21,439 nt of DNA, taken from NCBI GenBank assembly GCA_964542745.1, contig CAZIVR010000062.1, forward strand, positions 1 to 21,439. The letters are read 5' to 3'. Below the pieces are notes generated by a model. That model was not told the origin of the DNA and made no database searches. It worked only from the letters and a program-made list of their open reading frames with translations. The DNA is from DATKAB01 sp964542745. Lineage in GTDB: Bacteria; Eisenbacteria; RBG-16-71-46. This document shows positions 1 to 8,900 of the stretch, piece after piece. Each line of letters starts with the position of its first letter. Position 1 is the first letter of the stretch. Both the position numbers and the translations under genes were made by a program.

Positions 1-3000
1 CCGGGGCGGGCCTCGGCCTCGCGGGGCCCGACGCGGCGGCCGCGCGCCTCGGCGGCGCGCGCTTCGAGGCGCTGTTCGCCCGGCGCGACGCGCGGCCCCG
101 CGCGCTCGGCGGCCTCGAGGGATTCTTCCGGGTCACGCTGCCCCCCGGGGCGGACCTCGACCGCGCCCTCGCCGAGTTCGGATCGCTCGCCGACGTCGAG
201 TCGGCCGAGCCGATCGGCGTGGTGGCGATGAGCGCGTCGCCCAACGACTCGCTCTACCCGGTCTCCACCTGGTTCTACCAGCCGTCGCGCCGCGACATCC
301 ACACCGAGGAGGCGTGGGCGGTGTGGACGGGCGACACCACGGCGGTGATCGGGATCATGGACACCGGCGTGATCCCGCATCACCCGGACCTGTCGGGCAC
401 GGTGGCCGGGCTCTCCGGCAACCTGTTCGTGAACTGGGCGGAGCGCGGCGGCGTTCCGGGCGTGGACGACGACGGCAACGGCAAGGTGGACGACGTCGGC
501 GGCTGGGACTTCGTCGCCGCCGCGGTGGGCGGCCCCTTCCCCCCGGGCGAGGACACCTCGGTCCCGGACAACGACCCGAGCGACTTCGCGGGACACGGCA
601 CGATGGTGGCGGGCGTGGCGGCCGCGCTCACCGACAACGGCATCGGCGTCGCGGGCACGGCGCCGCTCGCGCGGATCATGCCGCTGCGGGTGGGCTGGTC
701 CACCAACGCGCGCCCGCTCGGGCTCCTCGACATGAGCTACGTCGCCGAGGCCATCGCGTACGGCGCCGAGAACGGCGCCACGGTGCTCAACGGATCCTTC
801 GAGACGGTGGCGAACTCGGCGCTCGAGGCGGCGATCGCGGCGGCGGCGCGGGCCGGCGTCCTCATCGTGCTCGCCTCGGGGAACAACGGCGGGCCGAACG
901 AGCAGCAGCGCCGGGCCGACGTGATCGCGGTGGCGGCCACCGGGCCGGCCGACCTGGTGGCGGGCTTCTCGAACCTGGGCTCGTTCGTGGACGTGGCCGC
1001 GCCGGGCGTCGGCATCCGCTCGACGGCGCTCGAAACGAAGACGGTGAACGGTGACGTGCTGGTGCACCCGAGCTACGGCCAGCTCGACGGCACCTCGTTC
1101 GCGGCCCCGATGGTGTCGGGGGCGGTGGCGCTCTTCGAGTCCCGCCGGAGATCGCTGGGCGCGCCGCGGCTCGATCCGGTCAACCTGGCGCTGCGCCTGT
1201 GGGACACGGCCGACGACATCCGCGCCCTCAACCCGGGAGTGACGGGCTTCGGCGGCGGCCGGCTGAACGTGGCGAACCTGCTGCTCGACCCGCCGGTCTC
1301 GCGCGCCTTCCGCGCCGGGGCGCGCAGTACCGGGCCTTCGGTGGTGGTCCACGAGCGGAGCGGCGCGCGGCTGGCGTGGGTGTCCAGCGACCGCGTCCTG
1401 GTGATCGAGAGCGCGACGGGCGGCGAGACGCTCGCGGTGAACACGCTTCCGGCGGCGCTCGGGCGGCACCTCGCGGCCGCCGACCTCGGCGGCGGGCGCG
1501 GCATCGGCCTCTTCGCGGGCACGACCAACGGCCGGATGTGCGGCTTCGACCTGAAGGGCGCGCCGCTCCCGGGCTGGCCGTACTTCTCGGGCAGCGTCTT
1601 CACCCGGTTCACCGCGGGCCCCGCGCTCGGCGACCTCGACGGGGACGGCGTGCTCGAGGTGGCGTGCGGCGCGTCGGACGGTTCGCTGTGGGCGTGGAAC
1701 GCGAACGGCGTGCTGCTCCCCGGGTTCCCGGTCGCGACCAGCGCGCTCGGGCTCGCGGGCGCCGTGGCGCTCGCCGATCTCGACGGCGAGGCGGGCGAGG
1801 AGATCGTGGCCGCCTCGCGCGACGGGCAGCTGCACGCCGTGCGCTTCGACGCCGCCGAGGCCGCGGGATTCCCGGCCGCGATCCCGGGCGTGGCGCCCAC
1901 GGTCTCGCCGGTGATCGCGGTGTTCCCGTCGGACACGGTGGTGGTGGTGGGAGGCGGCGCGCAGGTCCACGCCTTCGGGGCCGACGGCGGGCTGCGCTGG
2001 AGCGCGACTCCCGGCGGGACCGTCACGGGCGATCCCGCGCTCGCGGACTTCACCGCGGACGGCTCCCACGAGATCGTGATCGGCACGACCTCGCCGAGCG
2101 GCGTCACCGCGCTCGACGCGACCGGCGCGGTGGTGACCGCGCGCGGCTGGCCCGCGAGCCTCTCCGCGGCCCCGGGCGGCTCGCCGGTCGTCGGACCGGT
2201 CGCGGCCGGGCACCCGGGCGGCGTGCTGCTGTTCGCCGGCAGCTCGCTGGTCGCGATCAGCGACAGCGGAAAGGTGATCGGGTCGTTCGCGAAGCCGGGC
2301 GGCGCGGGGGTCGCGCCCTCGCTCGACGAAACGGACGCCGACGGCCGCACCGAGATCGCGGCGGGCACCGGGCCCGATTCGCTCGTCTACGTCTACGACG
2401 CGGGCGCGGGCAGCTGGCCCGGCTCGGCGGGCCCGTGGTTCACGGCGCGCGGCGACTACGCGCGACGGGGCAACGGCGCGATGCGGGCGGCGCTGCCGGT
2501 GGCCGACCTCACGCCGCCGGCGGCCATCGCGGACCTCGCGGCGGACTCGCTGCTCGAGGGCGGCGCGATCCTGCGCTGGACCGCGCCCGGCGGCGACGGC
2601 GCCACGGGACGGGCGGCGCGCTACGAGATCGGCGTGGCCACGGTCGCCGCCCGCGCGGCGTCGTTCGCGCCCGGCTCGCTGCGCGAGGGCGCGCCGGTTC
2701 CGGGGCCGTCGGGGCAGCCCGAGAGCTTCCGGGTCGCCGGGCTCGCGCCGGGCTCCGCGGTCTTCGCCGCGGTGCGCGCCGTGGATTCGACCGGGAACGC
2801 CGGCGCGGTCTCGAACGTGGTGCGGCTCTCGGTGCCGCTCGGGCCGCTGGGGCGTCCGCGCGCGGCGTCGCTCGCTCCGCTCGAGCAGCCCAGCGCGGGC
2901 GGCGCGCGCTGGAGCTGGCGGATCGAAGGCGACGAGCCCGGGGCGCCGCGCGAGATCCGACTCTACGACGTGCTCGGCCGGCGCCTTCGCACGCTGCGGC

Positions 3001-3137
3001 TCCCCGGCGGGGCCGCCGGCGTGGAGTCATGGAACGGCCGGGACGAAGCGGGTCGCCTCGTCCCGGCCGGGATGATTTTCGCGCGACTGGTTTCGGGATC
3101 CCTCCACGCTCAGTCGCGCGTGGTGCTTCTTCCTTGA
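1..3137 (+). CDS. Secreted S8 (subtilisin-like) serine protease with propeller, FnIII and FlgD-like tail; 5' partial
   Basis: The reading frame is open from the left edge (first full codon at base 3), so the true start and signal peptide are outside; 1044 residues are visible. The first ~70 residues look like the end of a subtilisin propeptide (FFRVTLPPGADLDRAL). The catalytic triad is intact: Asp in GIMDTG (360-362), His in GHGTMVAG (594-596) and Ser in GTSFAAPMVSG (1095-1097), with the oxyanion Asn in SGNNGG (882-884). After the protease domain (to ~1290), about seven FG-GAP/VCBS-like blades follow (~1310-2480; examples GDLDGDGVLEVACG, DADGRTEIAAG), closing with WFTARGDYARR. An FnIII domain (~2505-2850) and a FlgD-like Ig tail (~2930-3137; RLYDVLGRRL, WNGRDEAGRLVPAG) complete it. 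Expected role: an exported or surface endopeptidase. The tail could be a type IX sorting domain, but it lacks the FPNP opening seen in the other two tailed proteases here. Family assignment is firm; export route is inferred. Confidence 0.93.
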   Translation, partial: GAGLGLAGPDAAAARLGGARFEALFARRDARPRALGGLEGFFRVTLPPGADLDRALAEFGSLADVESAEPIGVVAMSASPNDSLYPVSTWFYQPSRRDIHTEEAWAVWTGDTTAVIGIMDTGVIPHHPDLSGTVAGLSGNLFVNWAERGGVPGVDDDGNGKVDDVGGWDFVAAAVGGPFPPGEDTSVPDNDPSDFAGHGTMVAGVAAALTDNGIGVAGTAPLARIMPLRVGWSTNARPLGLLDMSYVAEAIAYGAENGATVLNGSFETVANSALEAAIAAAARAGVLIVLASGNNGGPNEQQRRADVIAVAATGPADLVAGFSNLGSFVDVAAPGVGIRSTALETKTVNGDVLVHPSYGQLDGTSFAAPMVSGAVALFESRRRSLGAPRLDPVNLALRLWDTADDIRALNPGVTGFGGGRLNVANLLLDPPVSRAFRAGARSTGPSVVVHERSGARLAWVSSDRVLVIESATGGETLAVNTLPAALGRHLAAADLGGGRGIGLFAGTTNGRMCGFDLKGAPLPGWPYFSGSVFTRFTAGPALGDLDGDGVLEVACGASDGSLWAWNANGVLLPGFPVATSALGLAGAVALADLDGEAGEEIVAASRDGQLHAVRFDAAEAAGFPAAIPGVAPTVSPVIAVFPSDTVVVVGGGAQVHAFGADGGLRWSATPGGTVTGDPALADFTADGSHEIVIGTTSPSGVTALDATGAVVTARGWPASLSAAPGGSPVVGPVAAGHPGGVLLFAGSSLVAISDSGKVIGSFAKPGGAGVAPSLDETDADGRTEIAAGTGPDSLVYVYDAGAGSWPGSAGPWFTARGDYARRGNGAMRAALPVADLTPPAAIADLAADSLLEGGAILRWTAPGGDGATGRAARYEIGVATVAARAASFAPGSLREGAPVPGPSGQPESFRVAGLAPGSAVFAAVRAVDSTGNAGAVSNVVRLSVPLGPLGRPRAASLAPLEQPSAGGARWSWRIEGDEPGAPREIRLYDVLGRRLRTLRLPGGAAGVESWNGRDEAGRLVPAGMIFARLVSGSLHAQSRVVLLP

Positions 3138-3152
3138 GGCACCTCGAAACGG

Positions 3153-3608
3153 CTAACGGCGGTGCGGGTTCACCTCGTCCTGCGGCGGATCCGAGCCCGG
3201 GCTCCCGGGCAGCAGCGTGACCTGCGCCGCGGCCGATTCCGCGCTGCGGTTGCCCGACGCGTCGAGCGCCCGCAGGCGGACCCACGTGACCTGCATGGAC
3301 TCGGTCACCGGCAGGGCCCACTCGGTCGTGCCGGCCGACACCGTGGCGACCAGCACGTACGCGTTGTCGCGACCGGGGTCGGGCGAGTATTGATACACCT
3401 GGTAGCCGGCGAGATCGGCTTCCGGGTTGGGAGCCCACTCCAGCACGCGGACGTTCGACGCGTTGAGCGCGGTCGCGAGGCCGGAGGGCGCCTGGGGAGG
3501 AGCGTTGTCGATCACCGACGACGGCGCCACGGGATCGGAGCCCGTGCCGCAGCCGCCGAGGACGACGGCGAGGACGAGAGCGGAGACGAACGAGGGAACC
3601 TGCTTCAC
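3153..3608 (-). CDS. Small lipoprotein with a fibronectin type III domain
   Basis: The product is 151 residues. The start is GTG at 3608, chosen because a perfect AGGAGG (3620-3615, minus strand) sits six bases upstream and because a lipoprotein signal begins exactly there: a short basic start, the hydrophobic stretch FVSALVLAVVL, then the lipobox LGGC with Cys20. After a Ser/Pro-rich linker (residues ~21-34), one FnIII-like domain covers ~35-140 (PPQAPSGL, LEWAPNPEADLAGYQVY, RLRALDASGNRSAES). It should be lipidated and anchored in the envelope, with a binding or structural rather than enzymatic role; no catalytic motif is visible. It converges on the S8 protease gene with only 15 bases between stop codons and diverges from the M23 gene. 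Specific function is unknown. Confidence 0.85.
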   Translation of the reverse strand: MKQVPSFVSALVLAVVLGGCGTGSDPVAPSSVIDNAPPQAPSGLATALNASNVRVLEWAPNPEADLAGYQVYQYSPDPGRDNAYVLVATVSAGTTEWALPVTESMQVTWVRLRALDASGNRSAESAAAQVTLLPGSPGSDPPQDEVNPHRR

Positions 3609-3614
3609 CGGAAA

Positions 3615-3620
3615 CCTCCT
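3615..3620 (-). promoter_or_regulatory. Shine-Dalgarno site deciding the lipoprotein start
   Basis: Read on the minus strand this is AGGAGG, six bases before GTG at 3608. It is the strongest ribosome binding site noticed in the window and fixes the start where the lipoprotein signal begins. Confidence 0.75.
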
Positions 3621-3676
3621 GTGAGTGCCGCGCGACGAGCCCGGGCCGCACTCGGCGAATTCATGGAACCAACCAC

Positions 3677-3681
3677 GGAGG
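3677..3681 (+). promoter_or_regulatory. Candidate Shine-Dalgarno site for the M23 gene
   Basis: GGAGG lies eight bases before TTG at 3690. It supports that start over the in-frame ATG at 3663, which has no recognisable ribosome binding site. Confidence 0.45.
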
Positions 3682-3689
3682 GATGGGCC

Positions 3690-5918
3690 TTGAGCAACGA
3701 CGGTGCCAGCGCGAGGCGCGGGTTCGGCGCGTTCCAAGAGGCGATGCGCGCTGCACTCCGCGCGCCCGGGCCGCAAGATCCACACGCCGGACCGGACGAC
3801 TCCGCGTGCGGGCTGCACGATTCCGCCCGCGCCACGTTGCGGCCCGCACGCCGCCGGCGGGGCACGTGGCGCGCCGCACGGGCGCTGGGGGCGGTGGCGC
3901 TGATGGCGGCCCCGCTCGCGGGCCGCGTGTCCGGCGCGGCGCCCGCCGCGCCCGAATCGTCGGCCCGCGCCGTGACGCCGGCGCGCCCCGGGACGGCGCG
4001 CTCCGCGCTCGCGCCCCCCTTCGCGCGCGCCCCGCTCGACACGCCGCTCGTGATGACGGGGAAGTTCGGCGAGCGGCGCTCGCGCCACTTCCACGCGGGA
4101 CTCGATCTCTCGGTGGGCGGCGTGGTGGGAGCGCCGGTGTACGCGCCCGCCGACGGCTGGATCGAGCGGGTGCGCACGCAGGGCGTGGGCTACGGGCGAT
4201 CGCTCTACCTGCGCACCGCCGACGACCGGCTCGTGGTGCTGGCCCACCTCGAGGCGTTCGACGGCGAGGTCGCGGCCTACGTGGCGGCGGCGCAGGACTC
4301 CGCGGGCCTCTACGAGCAGGACCTGTGGCCGGCGCGCGGGCGCTTCCCGGTGCGCGCGGGCCGGCGCGTGGCGTGGGCGGTCCGCAGCGGCACGTCGGCG
4401 CCGCACCTCCACGTGGAGGTGCGGCGCGGCGACCTGGCGATGAACCCGCTGTTCGCGGGAATCGCGGCGCGCGATCTCGACGCACCCGAGCTGCGCGCCC
4501 TGACGCTCGAGCCGCTCGACGCTGCCTCGTGGGTGGAGCGCGGCGCGGGTCCGCTCACCCTCGCGCTCGGCGCGGGGCCTCCGGAGACGCTGCGGGTCGA
4601 GGGCCGGGTGAGGGCGCTGGTGCGCGCGGTGGATCCGGGCGAGCGGGGCGCGCTGCTCGCGCCGTGGCGCCTGCGCCTCGAGTGGCGCGACGACTGGGTC
4701 GAGTGGCGCGCCGATTCCGCCTCGTGGGTCTCGGACATGGCGGACGTGGACTTCGTCTACGACTCCGGCCGGGCGGCGCCCGAGGGGGCGCCCGCGATCC
4801 AGCTTTGGTCGCCGGCGTGGCGGCGGCCCGCAATGCTCGCGGGCGGCGCCGCGGAGGGGCGGGACGGAGGACTGATCGAGGTGGCGCCGGGCGATCCGCC
4901 GCGGCCGCTCCGGCTGGAGGTCGAGGACGCGGCGGGACGGGTGCGGCGCGCCGAAATCTGGCTGCGCGGGCCCGCGACCGCGGAGCGGGGTCCGGGATCG
5001 GGCCGCGAGGGGATGCGCGGCGCCGCCGCGGGAAGCGGGGGATTCCGGTTCGCCTCGCTCCCCGGCGGAAACCTCCGGATCTCCTATCGCGGCGCCCCTC
5101 CCGACCTGGGAGGCGCGGCGCTGTGCGGCGTGCCCGCCGCGAGGCGCGCGGGCGAATGGCACGCGGTACTCGGCCCCGACCGGCTCGGCCTCTCGCTCCA
5201 GCCCGTGATCGAGGGCGCGCGCGCGGGCGGCGGGGCGTGGCGCGACAGCGCGCCGCCGCTCGCCGTCGCCGAGGCGCGCGCGGGGGCCGCGCGCTCGGCG
5301 CTCTCCCCGCTCGAGTGGTCGGTCGAGCCGAAGTCGCTCTACGAGCCCGCGGTGCTCCTTTACGACGTGATCGGGCGTCCCGCGGAAGGCACCGCGGAGC
5401 TGGCGCCGGTCTCCGGGGCCTACCGCGTCGAGCCCGCCTCGCTGCCGCTGCGCTCGGGCCTCCGGCTGCGGCTCGACGCGCGCCGCGGCGAGCTCGATCC
5501 GCGCGCCGGCCTCTACGTGGCGGCCGGCGACGGCTGGGACTGGGTCGGGGGGCCCGATCCCGCCCGGGCGGGATCGGTGTCGGGGGACACGCGCCGCCTC
5601 GGCGCGTTCGCGGCGATGGTGGACACGCTGGCCCCGCGCATCGCGACGCTGCGCCCGCCGCGGCGCCGCGGGGCGCGGGGGTACCCGACGTGGGCGCTCC
5701 GCGCGCGCGTCACCGAGCTCGGCAGCGGCGTGGACGCGCGCGCTTCGTTCTTCACGGTGGACGGCCGGCGCGTGCCGAGCGAGTACGACGCGGTGCGCCG
5801 CACGCTGGTGTGGCGGCCGCTCGCGGCGCCCGCGCGGGGCGCGCACCGCTACGCGGTGGAGGTGCGCGACCGCGCCGGAAACGTGCGGCGGGCGGCCGGA
5901 TCCTTTGTGCTAGATTGA
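3690..5918 (+). CDS. Secreted M23-family (LytM-type) metallopeptidase with a large C-terminal region
   Basis: With the TTG start at 3690 the product is 742 residues. Zinc-site motifs are complete: HAGLD (His135, Asp139), HLH (His239, His241) and an AHLEAF that matches the conserved LytM His. Known M23 enzymes cut peptide cross-links in peptidoglycan, so a cell-wall hydrolase is likely. The ~500 residues after the peptidase domain match nothing I recognise until the end, where an Ig-like segment appears (GSGVDARASFF, VRDRAGNVRRAAGSF). The start is uncertain: TTG 3690 has a good Shine-Dalgarno site, ATG 3663 has none, and TTG 3837 would put the hydrophobic stretch ALGAVALMAAPLAG in a normal signal-peptide position but lacks a site. 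Third-position GC looks lower over 3690-3836 than downstream, which slightly favours a later start. dnaE follows 52 bases on, possibly cotranscribed. Confidence 0.85.
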   Translation: MSNDGASARRGFGAFQEAMRAALRAPGPQDPHAGPDDSACGLHDSARATLRPARRRRGTWRAARALGAVALMAAPLAGRVSGAAPAAPESSARAVTPARPGTARSALAPPFARAPLDTPLVMTGKFGERRSRHFHAGLDLSVGGVVGAPVYAPADGWIERVRTQGVGYGRSLYLRTADDRLVVLAHLEAFDGEVAAYVAAAQDSAGLYEQDLWPARGRFPVRAGRRVAWAVRSGTSAPHLHVEVRRGDLAMNPLFAGIAARDLDAPELRALTLEPLDAASWVERGAGPLTLALGAGPPETLRVEGRVRALVRAVDPGERGALLAPWRLRLEWRDDWVEWRADSASWVSDMADVDFVYDSGRAAPEGAPAIQLWSPAWRRPAMLAGGAAEGRDGGLIEVAPGDPPRPLRLEVEDAAGRVRRAEIWLRGPATAERGPGSGREGMRGAAAGSGGFRFASLPGGNLRISYRGAPPDLGGAALCGVPAARRAGEWHAVLGPDRLGLSLQPVIEGARAGGGAWRDSAPPLAVAEARAGAARSALSPLEWSVEPKSLYEPAVLLYDVIGRPAEGTAELAPVSGAYRVEPASLPLRSGLRLRLDARRGELDPRAGLYVAAGDGWDWVGGPDPARAGSVSGDTRRLGAFAAMVDTLAPRIATLRPPRRRGARGYPTWALRARVTELGSGVDARASFFTVDGRRVPSEYDAVRRTLVWRPLAAPARGAHRYAVEVRDRAGNVRRAAGSFVLD

Positions 5919-5970
5919 GCCCGCGCCGCGCGCCGCGGCCCACGCTCCGACTCCTCGCGCAGGACGCGCC

Positions 5971-8900
5971 ATGAAGCACGCCGACTTCGTTCACCTCCAC
6001 AACCACAGCGACTATTCGCTCCTCGACGGGGCGAGCCCCATCGCGGGCATGGTCGAGCGCGCCGCGCGCTTCAAGATGCCGGCGCTCGCGCTCACCGACC
6101 ACGGGTCGCTGTTCGGGGCGGTCGAGTTCTACCAGGAGGCCCGCCGCGCCGGGGTGAAGCCCCTGGTGGGGATGGAGGCCTACGTCACGCGCGGCCGCCG
6201 GCAGGACCGGGTGCGCGAGACCACGCACCACCTGGTGCTGCTCGCGCGCGACGAGCAGGGCTTCCGCAACCTGATGAAGCTCTCCTCGCTCGCCTACCTC
6301 GAGGGCTTCTACTACAAGCCGCGCGTGGACCACGACCTGCTCTCGAAGCACTCGGCGGGACTGCTCGCGCTTTCCGCCTGTCCGAAGGGGGAGATCGGTT
6401 CCGACCTGCTCGAGGACCGCGACGAGAGCGCGCTGCGGACCGCGGGGATGTACCGGGACCTGTTCGGCGCCGACCACTTCTTCCTCGAGGTCCAGAATCA
6501 CGGGCTCGACATCGAGGACAAGATCCGCGCGAAGACCCTCGACCTCGCGCGCCGCACCGGGATCCCGGTGGTGGCCACCAACGACTGCCATTACCTCGAG
6601 AAGGACCACACCGACGCGCAGGACGTGCTGATCTGCATCCAGACCGGTAAGACGGTGGATGAGGCGAACCGCATGAAGGCGCTGGCGGGACTTCACTTCC
6701 GGGACCCGGCGGAGATGGCGGCCCTGTTCCCGGATTGCCCCGAGGCGGTTTCCAACACGCTGGCCGTCGCCGAGCGCTGCAACCTTCAAATGAGCTTCGG
6801 GAAGCCGCTGCTTCCCGAGTTCCCGCTGCCCGAGGGCTGGCCGGACGCCGACGCCTACCTCCGCGACCTCACCTGGAAGGCGCTGAACGAGCGCTTCCGC
6901 GGCGCGGTCACCGAGCCACTCCGCGAGCGCTGCGCCTACGAGTTGGACGTGATCTGCCAGATGGGCTTCGCGTCGTACTTCCTCATCGTGCGCGACTTCA
7001 TCCACTTCGCGAAGTCGCGCGGCATCGGCGTGGGCCCCGGGCGCGGCTCGGTGGCCGGCTCGCTGGTCGCCTACGCGCTGCGCATCACCGACGTGAACCC
7101 GATCGAGCACGGGCTGATCTTCGAGCGCTTCCTGAATCCCGAGCGCGTGTCCATGCCCGACATCGACATCGACTTCGACGACCTTCGCCGCGGCGAGGTC
7201 ATCGACTACGTGAAGGCCAAGTACGGCAGCGAGAGCGTCACGCAGATCATCACCTTCGGCACGATGGGGGCGAAGGGCGTGGTGCGCGACGTGGGCCGCG
7301 CGCTCGGCCTCGCGTTCGCGGACGTGGACAAGATCGCCAAGCTGGTGCCGGACGGCCTCGGCATGACGCTCGAGCGCGCGCTCGAGCTGTCGCCCGATCT
7401 CAAGAGCCTGCCGCAGCGCGGCGCGCCCTTCGACCGCCTGCTCGCCTCCGCGCGGGTGCTCGAGGGCCTCGCGCGCCACGCCTCGACCCACGCCGCGGGC
7501 GTGCTCATCACGCCCGGGCCGCTGCTCGACTTCGTGCCGCTCTACCGCCAGAAGGACGAGAGCGTCACGACCCAGTGGGACATGAAGTCGGTGGAGAAGG
7601 CCGGGCTCCTCAAGATGGACTTCCTCGGCCTGCGCACGCTCTCGGTGCTCGAGGAGACCGCGCGGCTGGTGGAGGAGGGCGGCGGGAAGCGCCCCGACGT
7701 GAGCGCGCTGCCGATGGACGACCCGGCGGCCTACCGGATCTTCCAGGAGGCCGAGACGGTCGCGATCTTCCAGTTCGAGTCGAGCGGCATGCGCGACTAC
7801 CTCCGCAAGCTCCGCCCCACGGTATTCGAGGACCTGGTGGCCATGAACGCGCTCTACCGCCCGGGCCCGATGGAGAACATCCCGTACTTCATCGACTGCA
7901 AGCACGGCCGCGCCGAGGCGCGCTTCGAGCACCCGGATCTCGAGCCGATCCTGCGCGGCACCTACGGCGTGTTCGTGTACCAGGAGCAGGTCATGCAGGC
8001 CGCCAACGCCCTGGCCGGGTTCTCGATGGCGCAGGCCGACGAGCTGCGGCGCGCGATGGGGAAGAAGCGGCAGGAGGAGATGGAGGCCAAGCGGCAGCAG
8101 TTCGTCGAAGGCTGCAAGAAGCGGCGCATCCCGGCCCCCAAGGCCGAGAAGATCTTTGCGACCATGGAGAAGTTCGCGGGGTACGGCTTCAACAAGTCGC
8201 ACTCCGCCGCCTACGCGCTGGTCGCCTACCAGTGCGCGTGGCTCAAGGCGCACCACCCGGCCGAGTTCCTGGCGGCCACGCTGACCAGCGAAATGTCGGA
8301 CAGCGCCCGCATCGTCACGCTCATCGAGGAGTGCCGACGCCTCGGCCTCGCGATCCTGCCCCCCGACGTGAACCGCTCCGAGTGGCGCTTCACGCTGGAG
8401 GACGGCGCCATCCGCTTCGGGCTCGGCGCGGTCAAGAACGTCGGGCAGAACGCCGTCGAGGCGATCGTGGCCGCGCGCGTCGGCGCCGGCGCCGAGGGCG
8501 CCGCGGGCCCGTTCCGCGACCTCTTCGACCTCGCGGGCCGCCTCGACGCGCGCACCCTCAACCGCCGCGTGCTCGAGAGCCTCGTGAGCGCCGGGGCGTG
8601 CGACGCGCTGGGGCCGGAGCGGGGCGCGCTGTTCGCCGGAGCGGCCCGCGCCCTCGAGCACGCCGCCGCGCTGCAGCGCGAGCGCGAGAGCCGGCAGTCG
8701 TCCCTGTTCGGCGGGGACGCCGGCGGGGTGGCGGTCTCGGCGCCGCCGCTCCCCGACGTGCCGGCGTGGCCGGGGCGGGAGCGGAGCCTTCGTGAGAAGG
8801 AGGTGCTCGGGTTCTACTACTCGGAGCATCCGCTCGCGGCGATGCGCGAGGCGCTGGAGCGCGTGGCCACCCACACGGCCGCCGACGCCCTGCAGCTCGA

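Larger units (their letters stand above)
3609..3689. promoter_or_regulatory. Divergent intergenic region between lipoprotein and M23 genes
   Basis: These 81 bases separate the start codons of two divergent genes, so both promoters probably lie here or inside the 5' ends of the genes. I could not pick out convincing -35/-10 boxes on either strand. The region holds both Shine-Dalgarno sites. Confidence 0.35.

Noticed and set aside
219..221. ATG-like or GTG start for the S8 protease near 213-230
   Set aside because: The frame is open to the left edge and its upstream residues resemble a subtilisin propeptide, so the gene begins outside the window.
3136..3145. GAGG/CCTC inverted repeat between the convergent S8 and lipoprotein genes
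   Set aside because: The loop is only two bases and there is no T-run, so it is not a credible terminator.
3153..5846. An 897-codon open frame on the minus strand
   Set aside because: Only its last 151 codons, from GTG 3608, look like a protein. The rest is an Arg/His/Ala-rich antisense shadow of the M23 gene.
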